From NCBI GenBank assembly GCA_028825475.1, contig JAPKAB010000004.1, forward strand, positions 116,560 to 180,559: a DNA stretch of 64,000 nucleotides, read 5' to 3'. Source of the stretch: Ascidiaceihabitans sp. Lineage in GTDB: Bacteria > Pseudomonadota > Alphaproteobacteria > Rhodobacterales > Rhodobacteraceae. This document shows positions 26,100 through 37,531 of this stretch, in pieces. Position 1 is the first letter of the stretch. Each line of letters starts with the position of its first letter. The position numbers and the translations under genes were made by a program. The notes beneath the pieces are model-generated. The model had not been told where the DNA came from, did not search any database, and saw only the letters and a list, made by a program, of their open reading frames with translations.

Positions 26100-27539
26100 T
26101 TAGTTAACAAGCGCCGCTGCCGCTGCAGTTGCTGCCGCCTCAACACCAAACATATTGATGATACCAAAGACCATGATCCCTGCAGAGGCCATCAAAAAGC
26201 CCCAAAGGATCGTAGACTTGTTTGCATCCAAACCTTCAGCCTGCTCTTCCCCAAAGTACATGAAAAAGACAATACGAAGGTAATAGAACGCACCGATCAC
26301 AGACGCGATCACACCGGCAATCGCCAACCACGCCAAACCAGCATCATAGGCAGCACGCAAAACGTACAGTTTGCCGAAGAAACCTAACATTGGCGGAACA
26401 CCAGCCAGTGAGAACAGCAAGATCAACATAGCAAAAGCGCGGCCAGGCTGGGCCTTTGCATACATGTTCAGTGACGATATATCGGTAACCGGTTGGCCAT
26501 CTTTTTCCATCGAAAGAATAAAGGCAAATGTGCCAATGTTCATAGCGACATAAATCGTCATATAAACAAGCATCGCCTCGACGCCCAGTGCAGTACCTGC
26601 AGCAAGGCCCATCAAAGCATAACCCATGTGTGCAATGGATGAATACGCCATCAGGCGTTTGATGTTCGTTTGTCCAATTGCAGCCACTGCGCCCAAGAAC
26701 ATGGACAGCAACGAAATTAACGCGATGACTTGTTGCCAGTCGGGAATTGCGTTGCCGAAGGCATCATGCATTACACGTGCAAACAGTCCCATCGCAGCTA
26801 CTTTAGGTGCCGTTGCAAAGAATGCTGTAATTGGCGTTGGGGCACCTTCGTAAACATCAGGGGTCCACATGTGGAATGGCACAGCAGAAACTTTGAAGGC
26901 CATGCCTGAAATCACAAAGATCAGGCCAAACAACAAGCCAACTGAAACATCACCGTGAACCGCAGTTTGGATAATACCGGAAAACAGTGTCGTACCCGCA
27001 TAGCCGTAAATCAACGATGCACCATAAAGCAGGATACCGGACGACAATGCTCCAAGAACAAAGTACTTTAGGCCTGCTTCGGTGGAACGTGCGCTATCGC
27101 GGCGCAAGGATGCAACAACATACAATGCCAATGACTGCAGCTCGAGGCCCATATAAAGCGCCATAAGATCGCCGGCGCTGACCATCATCATCATGCCAAC
27201 AACGCTAAGTGCGACCAAGATTGGGTATTCAAAACGCAACAAGCCGCGTTTGCTCATATAGCCTTCGCCCATGATCAAAACTGCCGCTGTTGAAAGAAGA
27301 ATAACGACTTTAGCAAAACGAGAAAAACCATCGTCGCTGAACATGCCGTTGAAGGCGACATTCGTCCCCTCGCCCGTTAGGCCAATCCATGCCGCAAGCG
27401 CAACCATCGCTGCACTGGTCAGCCAGACCAAAGTGGATGCAACCCCGTCTTTGCCCGTGTAAACGCCGCCGAGCAACGCAACGATTGCAAACAGTGCAAG
27501 CAAAATTTCCGGCAGAATGATGTTCAGATCAGCGGACAT
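26100..27539 (-). CDS. nuoN: NADH-quinone oxidoreductase subunit N
   Basis: NuoN is one of three antiporter-like proton-pumping membrane subunits of complex I. The 479-residue protein has about 14 hydrophobic segments and conserved charged residues within them, for example [11 protein letters not shown] (about residue 131) and the [14 protein letters not shown] region (about 222-235). It is the last nuo gene of the operon, 14 nt after nuoM and 24 nt before birA. Confidence 0.96.
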   Translation of the reverse strand: MSADLNIILPEILLALFAIVALLGGVYTGKDGVASTLVWLTSAAMVALAAWIGLTGEGTNVAFNGMFSDDGFSRFAKVVILLSTAAVLIMGEGYMSKRGLLRFEYPILVALSVVGMMMMVSAGDLMALYMGLELQSLALYVVASLRRDSARSTEAGLKYFVLGALSSGILLYGASLIYGYAGTTLFSGIIQTAVHGDVSVGLLFGLIFVISGMAFKVSAVPFHMWTPDVYEGAPTPITAFFATAPKVAAMGLFARVMHDAFGNAIPDWQQVIALISLLSMFLGAVAAIGQTNIKRLMAYSSIAHMGYALMGLAAGTALGVEAMLVYMTIYVAMNIGTFAFILSMEKDGQPVTDISSLNMYAKAQPGRAFAMLILLFSLAGVPPMLGFFGKLYVLRAAYDAGLAWLAIAGVIASVIGAFYYLRIVFFMYFGEEQAEGLDANKSTILWGFLMASAGIMVFGIINMFGVEAAATAAAAALVN

Positions 27540-27553
27540 AGGCCCCGTCCTTC

Positions 27554-29095
27554 TTATTGAGAGGCTGCTTGGGACACGGCATCTGCCGCGGCCAAGGCCG
27601 TCTCATAGTTTGTTACAAGTGCAGTCACCGAAGGACCAATGATATCAAGGACCAATGCAGGATAGACGCCCAATAGGATCGTCATAACCACCAACGGCGC
27701 AAAGATGACACGCTCGCGTGTGCCCATGTCTGTGATTGATTTCAGGCTTTCCTTAATCAAATCACCCATCACAACACGGCGGTACAACCACAGCGCATAG
27801 GCAGCTGAGAAGATAACACCTGATGTTGCAACCGCAGCCACCCATGTGTTCACTTTGAACACAGCAATCAATGTGAGGAATTCGCCTACAAAACCAGACG
27901 TGCCAGGCAAGCCGACATTGGCCATAGTGAAGAACATAAAGATCATCGCATAAGCAGGCATGCGGTTCACAAGACCACCATATGCATCGATCTCACGTGT
28001 GTGCATACGGTCGTAAATGACACCAACACACAAGAACAATGCACCAGAGATGAAACCGTGACTGATCATTTGGAAGATCGCGCCATCAATACCCTGCTGG
28101 TTCGCAGCAAAGATACCCATGGTTACAAAACCCATGTGTGCAACGGATGAATAGGCGATCAGCTTTTTCATGTCTTGCTGAACCAAAGCGACCAAAGAGG
28201 TGTACACAATCGCAATCGCAGACATCCACAACACCGTTGGTGCCAAAACATCGGATCCGACTGGGAACATAGGCAGCGAAAAGCGCAAGAAACCGTAACC
28301 ACCCATTTTCAAAAGGATCGCTGCCAACACAACAGAACCTGCCGTTGGGGCCTGAACGTGTGCGTCAGGCAACCAAGTGTGTACAGGCCACATTGGCATC
28401 TTCACCGCGAAAGAGGCAAAGAAGGCCAAGAACATCAGGGTCTGCATCCCACCAACGACGTGAATACCCAGCAGATCAAATGATCCGTAAGAGAATTCAT
28501 GTACCAAAAGCTTAGCAATGTCAGTTGTTCCAGCGTCTGCAAACATGGCGACCATTGCGATCAACATCAAAACTGAACCAAGGAAGGTATAAAGGAAGAA
28601 CTTGAAGCTTGCGTAGATGCGATTTGCACCACCCCAGATACCAATGATCAAGAACATTGGGATCAAGCCTGCCTCAAAGAAGACGTAAAACAGCACCAAA
28701 TCCAAGGCCATAAAGACACCCAGCATCAATGTTTCCAGCATCAAGAATGCAATCATGTATTCTTTGACGCGTGTTTCAACGTTCCAAGATGCGGCAATAA
28801 CCAAAGGCATCATGAAAGTCGCCAACATTACAAACAGGATGCTGATACCATCAACGCCCATTTTGTACTGTAGGCCCATCAACCATGTGGTTTCTTCAAC
28901 CATTTGAAAGTCAGTGTTGTTTCTGTCAAAGCCCGCTAAAATGAACAACGAGACGACAAAAGTCGCGCTGGTTGCAAATAGGGCAATCCACTTTGCGTTT
29001 TTACGGGCGGCTTCATCATCGCCGCGCAGGAATACAGCCATAATAAGGGCTGCGACTGCTGGGATGAATGTGACGATGGAAAGAAGGTTATCCAT
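27554..29095 (-). CDS. nuoM: NADH-quinone oxidoreductase subunit M
   Basis: NuoM is an antiporter-like membrane subunit of complex I. The 513-residue protein has about 14 hydrophobic segments, the proton-channel Glu region [15 protein letters not shown] (about 128-142) and the [17 protein letters not shown] signature (about 230-246). The ATG at 29095 shares one base with the nuoL stop (TAATG); the track start ten codons earlier lies inside nuoL and is less likely. Confidence 0.96.
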   Translation of the reverse strand: MDNLLSIVTFIPAVAALIMAVFLRGDDEAARKNAKWIALFATSATFVVSLFILAGFDRNNTDFQMVEETTWLMGLQYKMGVDGISILFVMLATFMMPLVIAASWNVETRVKEYMIAFLMLETLMLGVFMALDLVLFYVFFEAGLIPMFLIIGIWGGANRIYASFKFFLYTFLGSVLMLIAMVAMFADAGTTDIAKLLVHEFSYGSFDLLGIHVVGGMQTLMFLAFFASFAVKMPMWPVHTWLPDAHVQAPTAGSVVLAAILLKMGGYGFLRFSLPMFPVGSDVLAPTVLWMSAIAIVYTSLVALVQQDMKKLIAYSSVAHMGFVTMGIFAANQQGIDGAIFQMISHGFISGALFLCVGVIYDRMHTREIDAYGGLVNRMPAYAMIFMFFTMANVGLPGTSGFVGEFLTLIAVFKVNTWVAAVATSGVIFSAAYALWLYRRVVMGDLIKESLKSITDMGTRERVIFAPLVVMTILLGVYPALVLDIIGPSVTALVTNYETALAAADAVSQAASQ

Positions 29096-31242
29096 TAGTG
29101 TGCTCCTCCGCTCATCGTCATCCATGTGACAAGGACCGCGATCCCAATCACCATGGCAAAGGCGTAAGTAAAGATATAGCCGGACTGCGCGCGCCCTGCG
29201 AGTTTAGTGAAGAATGGAATAATACCCATCGCAACACCGTTCAACGTTCCATCGATCACCTGACCATCGCCGCGTTTCCACAAGAAACGACCCAATGCTT
29301 TTGCAGGGTTCACGAACAAGAAATCATACAGTTCGTCGATGTACCATTTGTTCTTGAGGAACAGATAGAGAGGACGCTGGTTTTCAGCCAAACGTGCAGG
29401 CAGTGTTGGGTTCCAAATGTAGAACCACATTGCCATTAAGAAGCCACCAAACATTGCAATAAACGGTGATGCCTTAACCCACTTTGGAACTGCGTGTGCA
29501 TCTTCCAAGACGTGGTTGTCAGGTGCGATATAAAGCGCGCCTTCACCCGGTTTGCCTGTAAACACGTAGTGATGTTTGGCTTTCTTGCCATCATCTTTCG
29601 CGTGGTCATCGGCTTTTGCCTCACCGTGATCATCATCAGTGCCGTGATCGTCAGCTTTAGCCTCGCCGTGATCGTCACCGTGCGCACCCTCTTCAGCATA
29701 TGGAATGCCGTAGAACGTTGCGACTTGATCAGCGTGACCAAAGAACGGTTTGAACCAAAGCATACCAGCAAAGATCGCACCAAGGCTTAGAACGCCTAGT
29801 GGGATCAGCATAACCATCGGGCTTTCGTGCGCGTGATCATGGGTGTGCTTGTCGCCGCGTGCTTCCCCGTAGAACGTCATGAACATAAGACGCCATGAGT
29901 AGAACGACGTCATTGCAGCGGCAATCACAAGCATCCAAAATCCGTAGGACGAGCCGCCAGCAAAGGCACTTTCGATGATCGCGTCTTTAGACACAAAGCC
30001 CGCGAAACCAATTGGAAAGCCGAACATGTCGTAGCTGAATGGGATACCAACGCCGGTAATCGCCAAGGTGCCCAACATCATTGCGCGGAAAGTCCACGGG
30101 ATCTTCTTACGCAATGCGCCATAGTTGTTCATGTCTTGCTCGTGGTGCATCGCGTGAATGACCGAGCCCGCACCCAAGAACAACATCGCTTTAAAGAAAG
30201 CGTGTGTGAAAAGATGGAACATGGCGGCAGAATACATCCCAACACCAACGGCCACGAACATATAGCCCAGCTGTGAACAGGTTGAATACGCAATAACGCG
30301 TTTGATGTCCGTTTGAACCAAACCAACGGTCGCCGCGAAGAATGCTGTTGTTGCACCCAATACAGTGATGAACATTGTCGCTTGTGGTGCAAATTCCAAC
30401 AATGGAGACATGCGGCACATTAAGAAGACGCCGGCAGTAACCATTGTCGCTGCGTGGATCAAGGCAGACACAGGTGTCGGGCCTTCCATCGCGTCTGGCA
30501 ACCACGTGTGTAGGATCAATTGCGCGGACTTTCCCATCGCACCGATGAACAAAAGGATCGCTAGCAAGTTTGCCGCGTTCCAATCAGCCCACAGGAACGT
30601 TATGCTCATTTCCGCCAAGGCTGGCATAGCCGCAAAGATGTCATCGAACTTAACCGAATCCGTCAGCATATAGATGCCGAAGATACCAAGTGCGAAACCA
30701 AAGTCACCAATACGGTTTACAACAAACGCTTTGATCGCAGCCGCATTCGCGGAAGGCTTACGGTAATAAAAGCCAATCAAAAGGTAGGATGCTACGCCAA
30801 CGCCTTCCCAACCAAAGAACATTTGGATCAGGTTGTCAGAAGTCACCAACATCAACATCGCGAAGGTAAAGAACGACAGGTACGCGAAGAAACGCGGCTT
30901 GTAGCTCTCGCCATCTTTCCACTGTGGATCATCCGCCATGTAGCCAAATGAATACAAGTGTACCAAGCTGGAGACCGATGTGATCACGACCAGCATGATC
31001 GCTGTCAGGCGGTCCAAACGAATGGCCCAATCGGTGCTAAGTGATCCACTTTCGATCCAGCGAAGGATGTGAATTTGCTCTGTAACACCATCAAAAGAAA
31101 GGAAGATAATCCAAGATAGGAACGCTGCTAGGAAAAGAGATCCTGTCGCAATCCACTGCGCAGCTGTTTCACCGACAAAGCGCCAGCCAAAACCACAAAG
31201 AAGTGAACCGATAAGCGGGGCAAAGAGTACTGTTAGTTCCAT
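29095..31242 (-). CDS. nuoL: NADH-quinone oxidoreductase subunit L
   Basis: NuoL is the distal antiporter-like subunit of complex I, with a long lateral helix at the C-terminus. The 715-residue protein shows the signature [21 protein letters not shown] (about residues 235-255) and about 16 hydrophobic segments. Between about residues 512 and 558 it carries an insert rich in His, Asp and Lys containing two near copies of [11 protein letters not shown]. The insert lies in a hydrophilic loop before the C-terminal helices and could bind metal ions. Length is greater than in Escherichia coli (613). Confidence 0.96.
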   Translation of the reverse strand: MELTVLFAPLIGSLLCGFGWRFVGETAAQWIATGSLFLAAFLSWIIFLSFDGVTEQIHILRWIESGSLSTDWAIRLDRLTAIMLVVITSVSSLVHLYSFGYMADDPQWKDGESYKPRFFAYLSFFTFAMLMLVTSDNLIQMFFGWEGVGVASYLLIGFYYRKPSANAAAIKAFVVNRIGDFGFALGIFGIYMLTDSVKFDDIFAAMPALAEMSITFLWADWNAANLLAILLFIGAMGKSAQLILHTWLPDAMEGPTPVSALIHAATMVTAGVFLMCRMSPLLEFAPQATMFITVLGATTAFFAATVGLVQTDIKRVIAYSTCSQLGYMFVAVGVGMYSAAMFHLFTHAFFKAMLFLGAGSVIHAMHHEQDMNNYGALRKKIPWTFRAMMLGTLAITGVGIPFSYDMFGFPIGFAGFVSKDAIIESAFAGGSSYGFWMLVIAAAMTSFYSWRLMFMTFYGEARGDKHTHDHAHESPMVMLIPLGVLSLGAIFAGMLWFKPFFGHADQVATFYGIPYAEEGAHGDDHGEAKADDHGTDDDHGEAKADDHAKDDGKKAKHHYVFTGKPGEGALYIAPDNHVLEDAHAVPKWVKASPFIAMFGGFLMAMWFYIWNPTLPARLAENQRPLYLFLKNKWYIDELYDFLFVNPAKALGRFLWKRGDGQVIDGTLNGVAMGIIPFFTKLAGRAQSGYIFTYAFAMVIGIAVLVTWMTMSGGAH

Positions 31243-31246
31243 GCTC

Positions 31247-31552
31247 TTAACCCTTCATCACGTTTACATCTTCAACAGCGATCGTGCCACGATTGCGGAA
31301 GAAGCATACAAGGATCGCAAGGCCAATCGCGGCCTCAGCGGCGGCAACCGTCAGAACGAACAAGGTAAAGACCTGCCCGACAAGATCACCAAGGAATGAT
31401 GAGAAGGCCACCAAGTTGATGTTCACCGCCAAAAGCATCAATTCGATACTCATCAGCAGAATGATCACATTCTTGCGGTTCAGAAACAGGCCAAAGATGC
31501 CGATAACAAATAGCGTCGCCGCCACTGTTAGATAATGTTCTAGTCCGATCAT
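31247..31552 (-). CDS. nuoK: NADH-quinone oxidoreductase subunit K
   Basis: NuoK is a small membrane subunit of complex I with three helices. The 101-residue protein matches the family in length and carries the buried Glu residues needed for proton pumping in [17 protein letters not shown] (about residues 32-48) and [12 protein letters not shown] (about 68-79). GAGGGA lies upstream of the ATG. A gap of 94 nt to nuoJ holds no gene that I can support. Confidence 0.97.
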   Translation of the reverse strand: MIGLEHYLTVAATLFVIGIFGLFLNRKNVIILLMSIELMLLAVNINLVAFSSFLGDLVGQVFTLFVLTVAAAEAAIGLAILVCFFRNRGTIAVEDVNVMKG

Positions 31553-31646
31553 TTCAGTCCCTCGGTCATCGTTGGTCTCAACTTTTCATTCATGGCAGCG
31601 TCACGTTACTGCCGGTCGTCTATTCATTTGGTCAATCAGCGCAGGC

Positions 31647-32249
31647 TTATAGCCCCTGCCCTGATTTCACGTTCTTCAGTTCCATCGTCTTGGCAGGATC
31701 ACGCATCATCTGCGTGATAACATCCTGACGTTTCACATCTTTACGATGGCGTAGCGTCAAAACAATCGCACCAATCATCGCAACCAACAGGATCAATCCT
31801 GAAAGTTGGAACAGAAGGAAATACTGATCATAAAGGATCATGCCTAAAGCTTCAGTGTTATGACGATCTGTTGGGGTCACTTGCGCCAACATGCTCTCGG
31901 CCGCTGCGTTGCTTTCCCATGCGCCAAAGGCCATGACGAACTGCATCAGAATTATCAAAGCGATCAACAACGCCAATGGCATGTATTTCGCCATTTCTGC
32001 TTTGAGCTCGGCAAAGTCGATGTCGAGCATCATAACAACAAACAAGAACAATACCGCCACCGCGCCAACGTAGACGATGATCAACAACATCGCGACGAAC
32101 TCGGCGCCAAGCAGTACAAACAAGCCAGCCGCGCTAAGGAATGACAGGATCAACCAAAGCACAGAGTGCACTGGGTTGCGGCTTACTACTGTAAAGAAAC
32201 CGCCTGCAATCACGCTGATTGCAAAAAGGTAAAAGGCAAATGCCATCAT
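31647..32249 (-). CDS. nuoJ: NADH-quinone oxidoreductase subunit J
   Basis: NuoJ is a membrane subunit of complex I with five helices. The 200-residue protein has the conserved N-terminal [15 protein letters not shown] (about 24-38) and [20 protein letters not shown] (about 58-77), the region containing the pi-bulge helix. The C-terminal tail after about residue 165 is charged. It lies 43 nt after nuoI and 94 nt before nuoK. Confidence 0.96.
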   Translation of the reverse strand: MMAFAFYLFAISVIAGGFFTVVSRNPVHSVLWLILSFLSAAGLFVLLGAEFVAMLLIIVYVGAVAVLFLFVVMMLDIDFAELKAEMAKYMPLALLIALIILMQFVMAFGAWESNAAAESMLAQVTPTDRHNTEALGMILYDQYFLLFQLSGLILLVAMIGAIVLTLRHRKDVKRQDVITQMMRDPAKTMELKNVKSGQGL

Positions 32250-32292
32250 GTTTCACAGTCCTTCTTGTCGTCAAAAGAGATGTAGCAATAGT

Positions 32293-32787
32293 TCATCGGT
32301 ACGGTGCATCCAGCTCGAGGTTACGGGCAATCTCACCTTCCCAACGGTCACCATTCGAAAGAAGCCTGTCTTTGTCGTAAAACAACTCTTCACGGGTCTC
32401 GGTTGAGAATTCAAAGTTCGGGCCTTCAACAATCGCATCCACGGGGCAGGCTTCCTGACAGAAACCGCAATAGATGCACTTGGTCATATCGATATCGTAA
32501 CGCGTTGTACGCCGTGAGCCGTCTTCACGTGGTTCCGCATCGATAGTGATCGCTTGAGCCGGACAAACCGCTTCGCACAATTTACACGCGATGCAGCGTT
32601 CTTCGCCATTTGGATAACGGCGCAATGCGTGTTCACCACGAAAACGTGGGGACAATGGGCCCTTCTCGTGCGGATAGTTCAAAGTCGCTTTAGGAGCAAA
32701 GAAGTATTTCATGCCCAGTTTAAAGCCCTGCCAAACGTCTTGCAGCAGGAAATACTTGACCGCGCGTGTGTAGTCGATCTGTGTCAT
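32293..32787 (-). CDS. nuoI: NADH-quinone oxidoreductase subunit I
   Basis: NuoI carries clusters N6a and N6b that pass electrons towards the quinone site. The 164-residue protein has two classic 4Fe-4S motifs, [16 protein letters not shown] (about residues 65-80) and [16 protein letters not shown] (about 104-119). I choose the ATG at 32787 because AGGAGG lies 6 nt upstream and the family begins MTQIDY here; the track start is seven codons earlier, inside nuoH. The gap to nuoH is 2 nt. Confidence 0.97.
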   Translation of the reverse strand: MTQIDYTRAVKYFLLQDVWQGFKLGMKYFFAPKATLNYPHEKGPLSPRFRGEHALRRYPNGEERCIACKLCEAVCPAQAITIDAEPREDGSRRTTRYDIDMTKCIYCGFCQEACPVDAIVEGPNFEFSTETREELFYDKDRLLSNGDRWEGEIARNLELDAPYR

Positions 32788-32789
32788 AA

Positions 32790-33830
32790 TTAACCTCCTA
32801 CAGTCCAACGGGCATAGATGCCCCAGAACCAGCCAAATTTAGCAGCGAATGCTACAAATACGACCCAAATCAATGAGAATGGTAGGAATACTTTCCAACC
32901 AAGGCGCATCAATTGGTCATAGCGATAGCGAGGCGTGATTGCCTTCACCATTGCAAAGAAGAAGAACACGAAACCGATTTTGGCAATCATCCAGAAAATA
33001 CCGTCTGGCAAACCTGGAATTGGTGACAACCAACCACCGAAGAACATCAACGTGATCAAAGCACACATAAGTACAACAGCAACCAATTCGCCGATCATGA
33101 ACAACAAGAATGGTGTTGATGAATATTCGACTTGGAAACCTGCAACCAATTCTGATTCCGCTTCGGGAAGATCAAATGGTGGACGGTTTGTTTCAGCCAA
33201 AGCACTGATAAAGAACAGGATCAGCATTGGGAAGTGCGGCAACCAGAACCAGTTGAACAAACCATAGCTACCGGACTGTGCTTCAACGATAGCGCTGAAG
33301 TTCATGGAACCAGAAGAAATGATAATGCCAACGATGATGAGGCCGATAGACACCTCATATGAAATCATTTGCGCAGCAGAGCGAAGCGATCCTAGGAACG
33401 GGTATTTGGAGTTAGATGCCCAACCACCCATAATCACACCGTAAACTTCTAACGATGAAACCGCGAATACATACAAGATCGCCACGTTGATGTTGGACAG
33501 AACCCAACCATCGTTGAACGGGATAACGGCCCAAGCAATCAAGGACATCACCAAGGTTACCATCGGGGCCATAAAGAACACGGCCTTGTCGGCACCCGCA
33601 GGGACGATAATTTCTTTGACGATGTATTTGCCAAAGTCCGCAAAGCTTTGCAGCAGACCAAAGGCACCAACCACGTTGGGTCCACGGCGCATTTGCACAG
33701 CAGCCCAAACCTTACGGTCAGCATACATTAGAAACGCCAATGCGATCAGCAATGGCACGACAACCAGTAGAATCTGCCCGATAATCAGCAGCAACATTCC
33801 AAGGTTTGTATTAAAAAAGAAATCAGCCAT
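32790..33830 (-). CDS. nuoH: NADH-quinone oxidoreductase subunit H
   Basis: NuoH connects the hydrophilic arm with the membrane arm and forms part of the quinone cavity. The 346-residue protein has about eight hydrophobic segments and conserved loops such as [21 protein letters not shown] (about 37-57) and [22 protein letters not shown] (about 210-231), which contain the functional acidic residues. It lies 6 nt after the small lipoprotein gene that separates it from nuoG. Confidence 0.97.
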   Translation of the reverse strand: MADFFFNTNLGMLLLIIGQILLVVVPLLIALAFLMYADRKVWAAVQMRRGPNVVGAFGLLQSFADFGKYIVKEIIVPAGADKAVFFMAPMVTLVMSLIAWAVIPFNDGWVLSNINVAILYVFAVSSLEVYGVIMGGWASNSKYPFLGSLRSAAQMISYEVSIGLIIVGIIISSGSMNFSAIVEAQSGSYGLFNWFWLPHFPMLILFFISALAETNRPPFDLPEAESELVAGFQVEYSSTPFLLFMIGELVAVVLMCALITLMFFGGWLSPIPGLPDGIFWMIAKIGFVFFFFAMVKAITPRYRYDQLMRLGWKVFLPFSLIWVVFVAFAAKFGWFWGIYARWTVGG

Positions 33831-33836
33831 AGGTCC

Positions 33837-34220
33837 TCACACCGTCGGTATACCCTTCTCCACGCATGCGGCAGTCACGACTTCAGCGTCGATCGTGCGC
33901 GATCCGCGCGGCAAGGCAGGCGAGATGGTGTAAACAGCATCTGCCGACCACACGCCACCCTCTTCGTTCACATTTGTACGTACATGACGTGCAAAACCCC
34001 ATCCGCGTATCAACGTATACTGTGCCGCAGCACATTCCGCATAGTTTGATACGTCTTCAGACGTTATTGCGTTGGTCATCTGCACTTTAAATTGCACCAA
34101 CTCTTGGTCCAATAGCGCGGTTTCCACCCCCAAATATTCGGGGATGAATTGCTCAGCCGTCGGAACGGCAGGCTCACATGCGGCCAGAGGCATCATTGTT
34201 ATGAGCACCCAAGCCTTCAT
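33837..34220 (-). CDS. Small lipoprotein between nuoG and nuoH
   Basis: The 127-residue product begins with a short hydrophobic stretch ending in the lipobox LAAC (Cys at residue 15), so a lipoprotein is predicted. The rest is soluble, with two or three further Cys. I do not recognise a characterised family. It overlaps nuoG by 4 nt (ATGA) and precedes nuoH by 6 nt, so it is made together with complex I. Unassigned reading frames within the nuo cluster are known from Paracoccus and Rhodobacter; whether this one belongs to them needs alignment. Confidence 0.8.
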   Translation of the reverse strand: MKAWVLITMMPLAACEPAVPTAEQFIPEYLGVETALLDQELVQFKVQMTNAITSEDVSNYAECAAAQYTLIRGWGFARHVRTNVNEEGGVWSADAVYTISPALPRGSRTIDAEVVTAACVEKGIPTV

Positions 34221-36232
34221 TCTGCTGCCATTGCTCCGTCGCGACGTGCTTTTGCACCCGCGCTTAGCTCTGCCATCAACTCACTTGCACGGGCAATTGG
34301 GTTGGTAAGGTAGAAGTCTGTCACAGCATTGCGGAAGTCCGCTTTGCCTAACTTGCCAGTTTTCTCAGCGTTCCACTCGTTTTCAGCAACAACATCAATG
34401 TCGCCAAGATGGGGAACGGCTTCAACCAATGCCGTGCGCAACTGCGCAATGCTGTCGAATGGAAGCGTTGCATCTAGTTCAGCGCTCAATGCGCGCAAGA
34501 TAGCCCAGTTTTCTTTGGCTTCACCGGGGGCAAAGCCCGCGCGCTGTGCCAATTGTGGACGGCCCTCAGTATTAACGAACAAACCTGCTTCTTCCGTATA
34601 GGCCGCACCAGGTAGAATGATGTCAGCGCGATGTGCACCGCGATCGCCGTGGCTACCTTGATAGATAACAAAAGGACCCGCTTCGATTTCGACTTCATCC
34701 GAACCAAGGTTATAAATAACCTCTGCCGCAGAGACACCGTCCATCGCATCATCATTGGTTGCGCCAATATCCATCGCGCCAACACGACCAGCAGCAGTGT
34801 GAAGAACCATGAATTTAGCCTGCATCGTTTCGGCCAACTTCATCGCTGTCCCAAGAACGGCAGCGCCATCAGCTTCAGTCAAAGCGCCCTGACCTACGAT
34901 AACGATGTTTTCTTGACCGTTCGTAGCAGAGTGATCCGCTGCAACCAATTTGGCCAAGGCATCGCGGCCCGTACCCAAGTGAATGCTTTCATATGTAAGA
35001 TCAATGTTTTCGCCAATGACGGAAACATTCGCGCCTTGTGTCCAAGCTTTGCGAATGCGTGCATTCAACACCGGGGACTCAAGTACTGGGTTTGTGCCGA
35101 TCAAAACAATGTTTTGCACCGTATCGATATCTTCAATCGATGCAGTACCGACATAGCCAGAGCGATTGCTAGCAGGCAGCTTCGCGCCGTCTGTACGACA
35201 TTCAACAACACCGCCCTGCCCCTCGATCAAAGTTTTCAAAGCGTAGGCCGCTTCGACAGAAACCAGATCACCAATAAGACCGGCAAGTTTCTTGCCCTTC
35301 ATCGCAGATGCAACTGCACTTAGCGCTTCAGGCCAGCTTGCTTTACGCAGCTTACCGTTTTCACGAATGTATGGTGTGTCCAAACGCTGGCGACGCAATC
35401 CGTCCCAAACGAAACGGGTTTTGTCAGAAATCCACTCTTCGTTCACGCCGTCGTGGTTCAACGGCATAAAGCGCATAACTTCACGGCCTTTAGTATCTAC
35501 ACGAATGTTGGATCCAAGTGCGTCCATCACGTCGATTGATTCTGTTTTGGTCAATTCCCAAGGGCGCGCTGTAAAGGCGTATGGTTTGGAAACCAAAGCA
35601 CCAACTGGGCACAAATCGATGATGTTGCCCTGTAGGTTCGAATCCAACGTCTCACCAAGGTAAGATGTAATCTCTGCATCTTCGCCGCGACCCGTTTGGC
35701 CCATCTGTGTGATGCCAGCAACTTCTGAGGTGAAACGCACACAACGCGTGCAAGAGATGCAGCGCGTCATATGTGTTTCGACCAATGGACCTAGGTCCAA
35801 ATCGTCAGTTGCGCGTTTAGCTTCGCGGTAACGTGAAAAATCAACACCATATGCCATGGCTTGGTCTTGAAGGTCGCATTCACCGCCTTGGTCGCAAATT
35901 GGGCAATCGAGTGGGTGATTGATCAACAAGAATTCCATCACACCTTCACGGGCCTTTTTGACCATAGGTGAGTTCGTTTTCACAACAGGTGGCTGGCCTT
36001 CTGGACCAGGGCGCAGGTCGCGGACCTGCATGGCGCAAGACGCTGCTGGCTTTGGTGGGCCACCAACGACCTCAACCAGACACATGCGGCAATTGCCGGC
36101 AATTGTCAGACGCTCGTGGTAACAAAAACGTGGAACTTCCACGCCCGCTTCTTCACAGGCTTGGATCAGGGTCATTGCCCCATCCACTTCGATGTCTTTG
36201 CCGTCGATGTTGATCTTGCGAAGGTCGCTCAT
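34217..36232 (-). CDS. nuoG: NADH-quinone oxidoreductase subunit G
   Basis: NuoG is the largest hydrophilic subunit of complex I. The 671-residue protein has an N-terminal 2Fe-2S ferredoxin domain ([15 protein letters not shown], about residues 37-51), the [17 protein letters not shown] cluster region (about 105-121), a 4Fe-4S motif [10 protein letters not shown] (about 157-166) and a molybdopterin-oxidoreductase-like domain after about 215. The length fits the short alphaproteobacterial and mitochondrial type. It lies 3 nt after the DUF5333 gene. Confidence 0.97.
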   Translation of the reverse strand: MSDLRKINIDGKDIEVDGAMTLIQACEEAGVEVPRFCYHERLTIAGNCRMCLVEVVGGPPKPAASCAMQVRDLRPGPEGQPPVVKTNSPMVKKAREGVMEFLLINHPLDCPICDQGGECDLQDQAMAYGVDFSRYREAKRATDDLDLGPLVETHMTRCISCTRCVRFTSEVAGITQMGQTGRGEDAEITSYLGETLDSNLQGNIIDLCPVGALVSKPYAFTARPWELTKTESIDVMDALGSNIRVDTKGREVMRFMPLNHDGVNEEWISDKTRFVWDGLRRQRLDTPYIRENGKLRKASWPEALSAVASAMKGKKLAGLIGDLVSVEAAYALKTLIEGQGGVVECRTDGAKLPASNRSGYVGTASIEDIDTVQNIVLIGTNPVLESPVLNARIRKAWTQGANVSVIGENIDLTYESIHLGTGRDALAKLVAADHSATNGQENIVIVGQGALTEADGAAVLGTAMKLAETMQAKFMVLHTAAGRVGAMDIGATNDDAMDGVSAAEVIYNLGSDEVEIEAGPFVIYQGSHGDRGAHRADIILPGAAYTEEAGLFVNTEGRPQLAQRAGFAPGEAKENWAILRALSAELDATLPFDSIAQLRTALVEAVPHLGDIDVVAENEWNAEKTGKLGKADFRNAVTDFYLTNPIARASELMAELSAGAKARRDGAMAAE

Positions 36233-36235
36233 GAA

Positions 36236-36637
36236 TCAATTCACCCTGAGTAACGCGCCAATTTGGCTCGATTTTTTAATTTCTGCACGCCCAAGCGCAC
36301 AATAGCTTTCGATATTTCCAACCGTTACGTTGTTAGCAGCCAGATAGGCTTCACCTTTAGCGCGAACGCGTGCCTTCTCCTTAGGAGATTTACGGTAGGC
36401 GTCGATTTCGGCGTCGGTGTAACCCATGTCGCGTGCCTTATCGCGCAACCCACTAACAAAGCGCAACGCCTTGATGAACCGTGCAGAGACTTTTGGGCAT
36501 TGTTTTCTGATTTCATCAGCCAAACCGACCGCCAACAGCGCATCATCAATGGCCGGGACGTCACGCAACGCTGGTTTTGCTACAGAAGTGGTCGCAACCA
36601 TAGCAACGACAACTGCGGGAATCACAAACTTAAACAT
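36236..36637 (-). CDS. DUF5333 domain protein in the nuo operon
   Basis: The 133-residue product has a signal peptide (MFKFVIPAVVVAMVATTSVA) and a mature helical, charged part with two Cys. It matches my memory of DUF5333, a Rhodobacterales family found upstream of nuoG; its function is unknown. I take the ATG at 36637, with AAAGGAAC upstream. The location in the complex I operon and the predicted export suggest a periplasmic role connected with complex I (inference). Confidence 0.78.
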   Translation of the reverse strand: MFKFVIPAVVVAMVATTSVAKPALRDVPAIDDALLAVGLADEIRKQCPKVSARFIKALRFVSGLRDKARDMGYTDAEIDAYRKSPKEKARVRAKGEAYLAANNVTVGNIESYCALGRAEIKKSSQIGALLRVN

Positions 36638-36769
36638 GAGTTGTTCCTTTCTCAGAACCGCCCCGTACAACATGCACGGGAACTGTTAGAGAAATGGGTA
36701 CCCATAGTCTTGTTATGCAATAACAAGCCATCAAAGTGACCGCCAACGCGCAATATGTCGCCAGTGAGA

Positions 36770-37090
36770 TCAAAATTTACATGCCCCACGCAACTGAAGT
36801 TCGTCGTTAGTGATAGTTAAACCGCCATCTTCAACATCTGGACCAGACATCCAGGCAATATCAGATGTTCCATATTGGTTAATACAATACTTTGTCGCTT
36901 CATAGCGCCCAGCTTCACGTGCGCCTGCCAAATATTGTGAAACCTTATAAACAGTTACCATGAACTGATCACGCTGCTTATCTACTTTCGACAGCTTTGT
37001 ACGGAACTTTATACCTTCAAACGCAGGAACCTGTTCGCTAGGCGTACACGCCACCAATGAAACAACACAGATCAAAGCAAACAAACGCAT
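36770..37090 (-). CDS. Small lipoprotein downstream of the MAPEG gene
   Basis: The track gives a 203-residue frame (to 37381), but its first 97 codons only shadow the MAPEG gene. The likely product is 106 residues, starting MRLFALICVVSLVAC, with a signal peptide and lipobox LVAC (Cys at residue 15). The ATG at 37090 shares one base with the MAPEG stop (TAATG), so translation is coupled. I do not recognise the family. It lies in the block between nuoF and nuoG. Confidence 0.72.
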   Translation of the reverse strand: MRLFALICVVSLVACTPSEQVPAFEGIKFRTKLSKVDKQRDQFMVTVYKVSQYLAGAREAGRYEATKYCINQYGTSDIAWMSGPDVEDGGLTITNDELQLRGACKF

Positions 37091-37497
37091 TAGAACGCCC
37101 CCACAATACCAATGGCAGCCAATGATAGAATACAAAGTAGGCCAATAGCCCACGTCGCGCTGCGCAACCCTTGATTGGTTGTCCGAATATGAACGATTGC
37201 TGTCGCAATCCGCGCAACTAGGAATACTGTTGCAAAGATATTGACCCAAAGCGGCGAACCACCAGTCAGCATTGCAGCCATCAACGCAGCTATAAACGGA
37301 CCCGCGCTTTCGATTGCATTCATGAACGCACGATTGCTGCGATAAACCGCGTTGTCGTAATTCCGTTTTGGCTGACCACATTCACAACGGTTGTCCGCGG
37401 TCCGACCACGACCACTGACCATACCCAAGATCGAAATCAATAAGGCAATGCCGCCCAATGAAGCGAGCGCGTGGCTGTATGCGTCAAAATTTTCCAT
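37090..37497 (-). CDS. MAPEG family membrane protein
   Basis: The 135-residue protein has four hydrophobic segments and the MAPEG pattern: an N-terminal helix, then RGRTADNRCECGQPKRNYDNAVYRSNRAFMNAIESAGPF with the conserved Asn and Glu (about residues 30-66), then two or three further helices. MAPEG proteins are membrane-bound enzymes related to microsomal glutathione transferase; the bacterial members in this group are largely uncharacterised. It lies between nuoF and nuoG in the complex I operon. Confidence 0.85.
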   Translation of the reverse strand: MENFDAYSHALASLGGIALLISILGMVSGRGRTADNRCECGQPKRNYDNAVYRSNRAFMNAIESAGPFIAALMAAMLTGGSPLWVNIFATVFLVARIATAIVHIRTTNQGLRSATWAIGLLCILSLAAIGIVGAF

Positions 37498-37531
37498 AGC
37501 GAACGATCCTTTGGCCTAAGCCGTTGGTCAG

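Noticed and set aside
31553-31646. Possible small gene between nuoK and nuoJ
   Set aside because: Only frames of up to 14 codons are open and they have no ribosome binding site.
36770-37381. 203-aa ORF downstream of nuoF
   Set aside because: Its first 97 codons overlap the MAPEG gene in another frame; only the last 106 codons, starting with a lipoprotein signal, look real.
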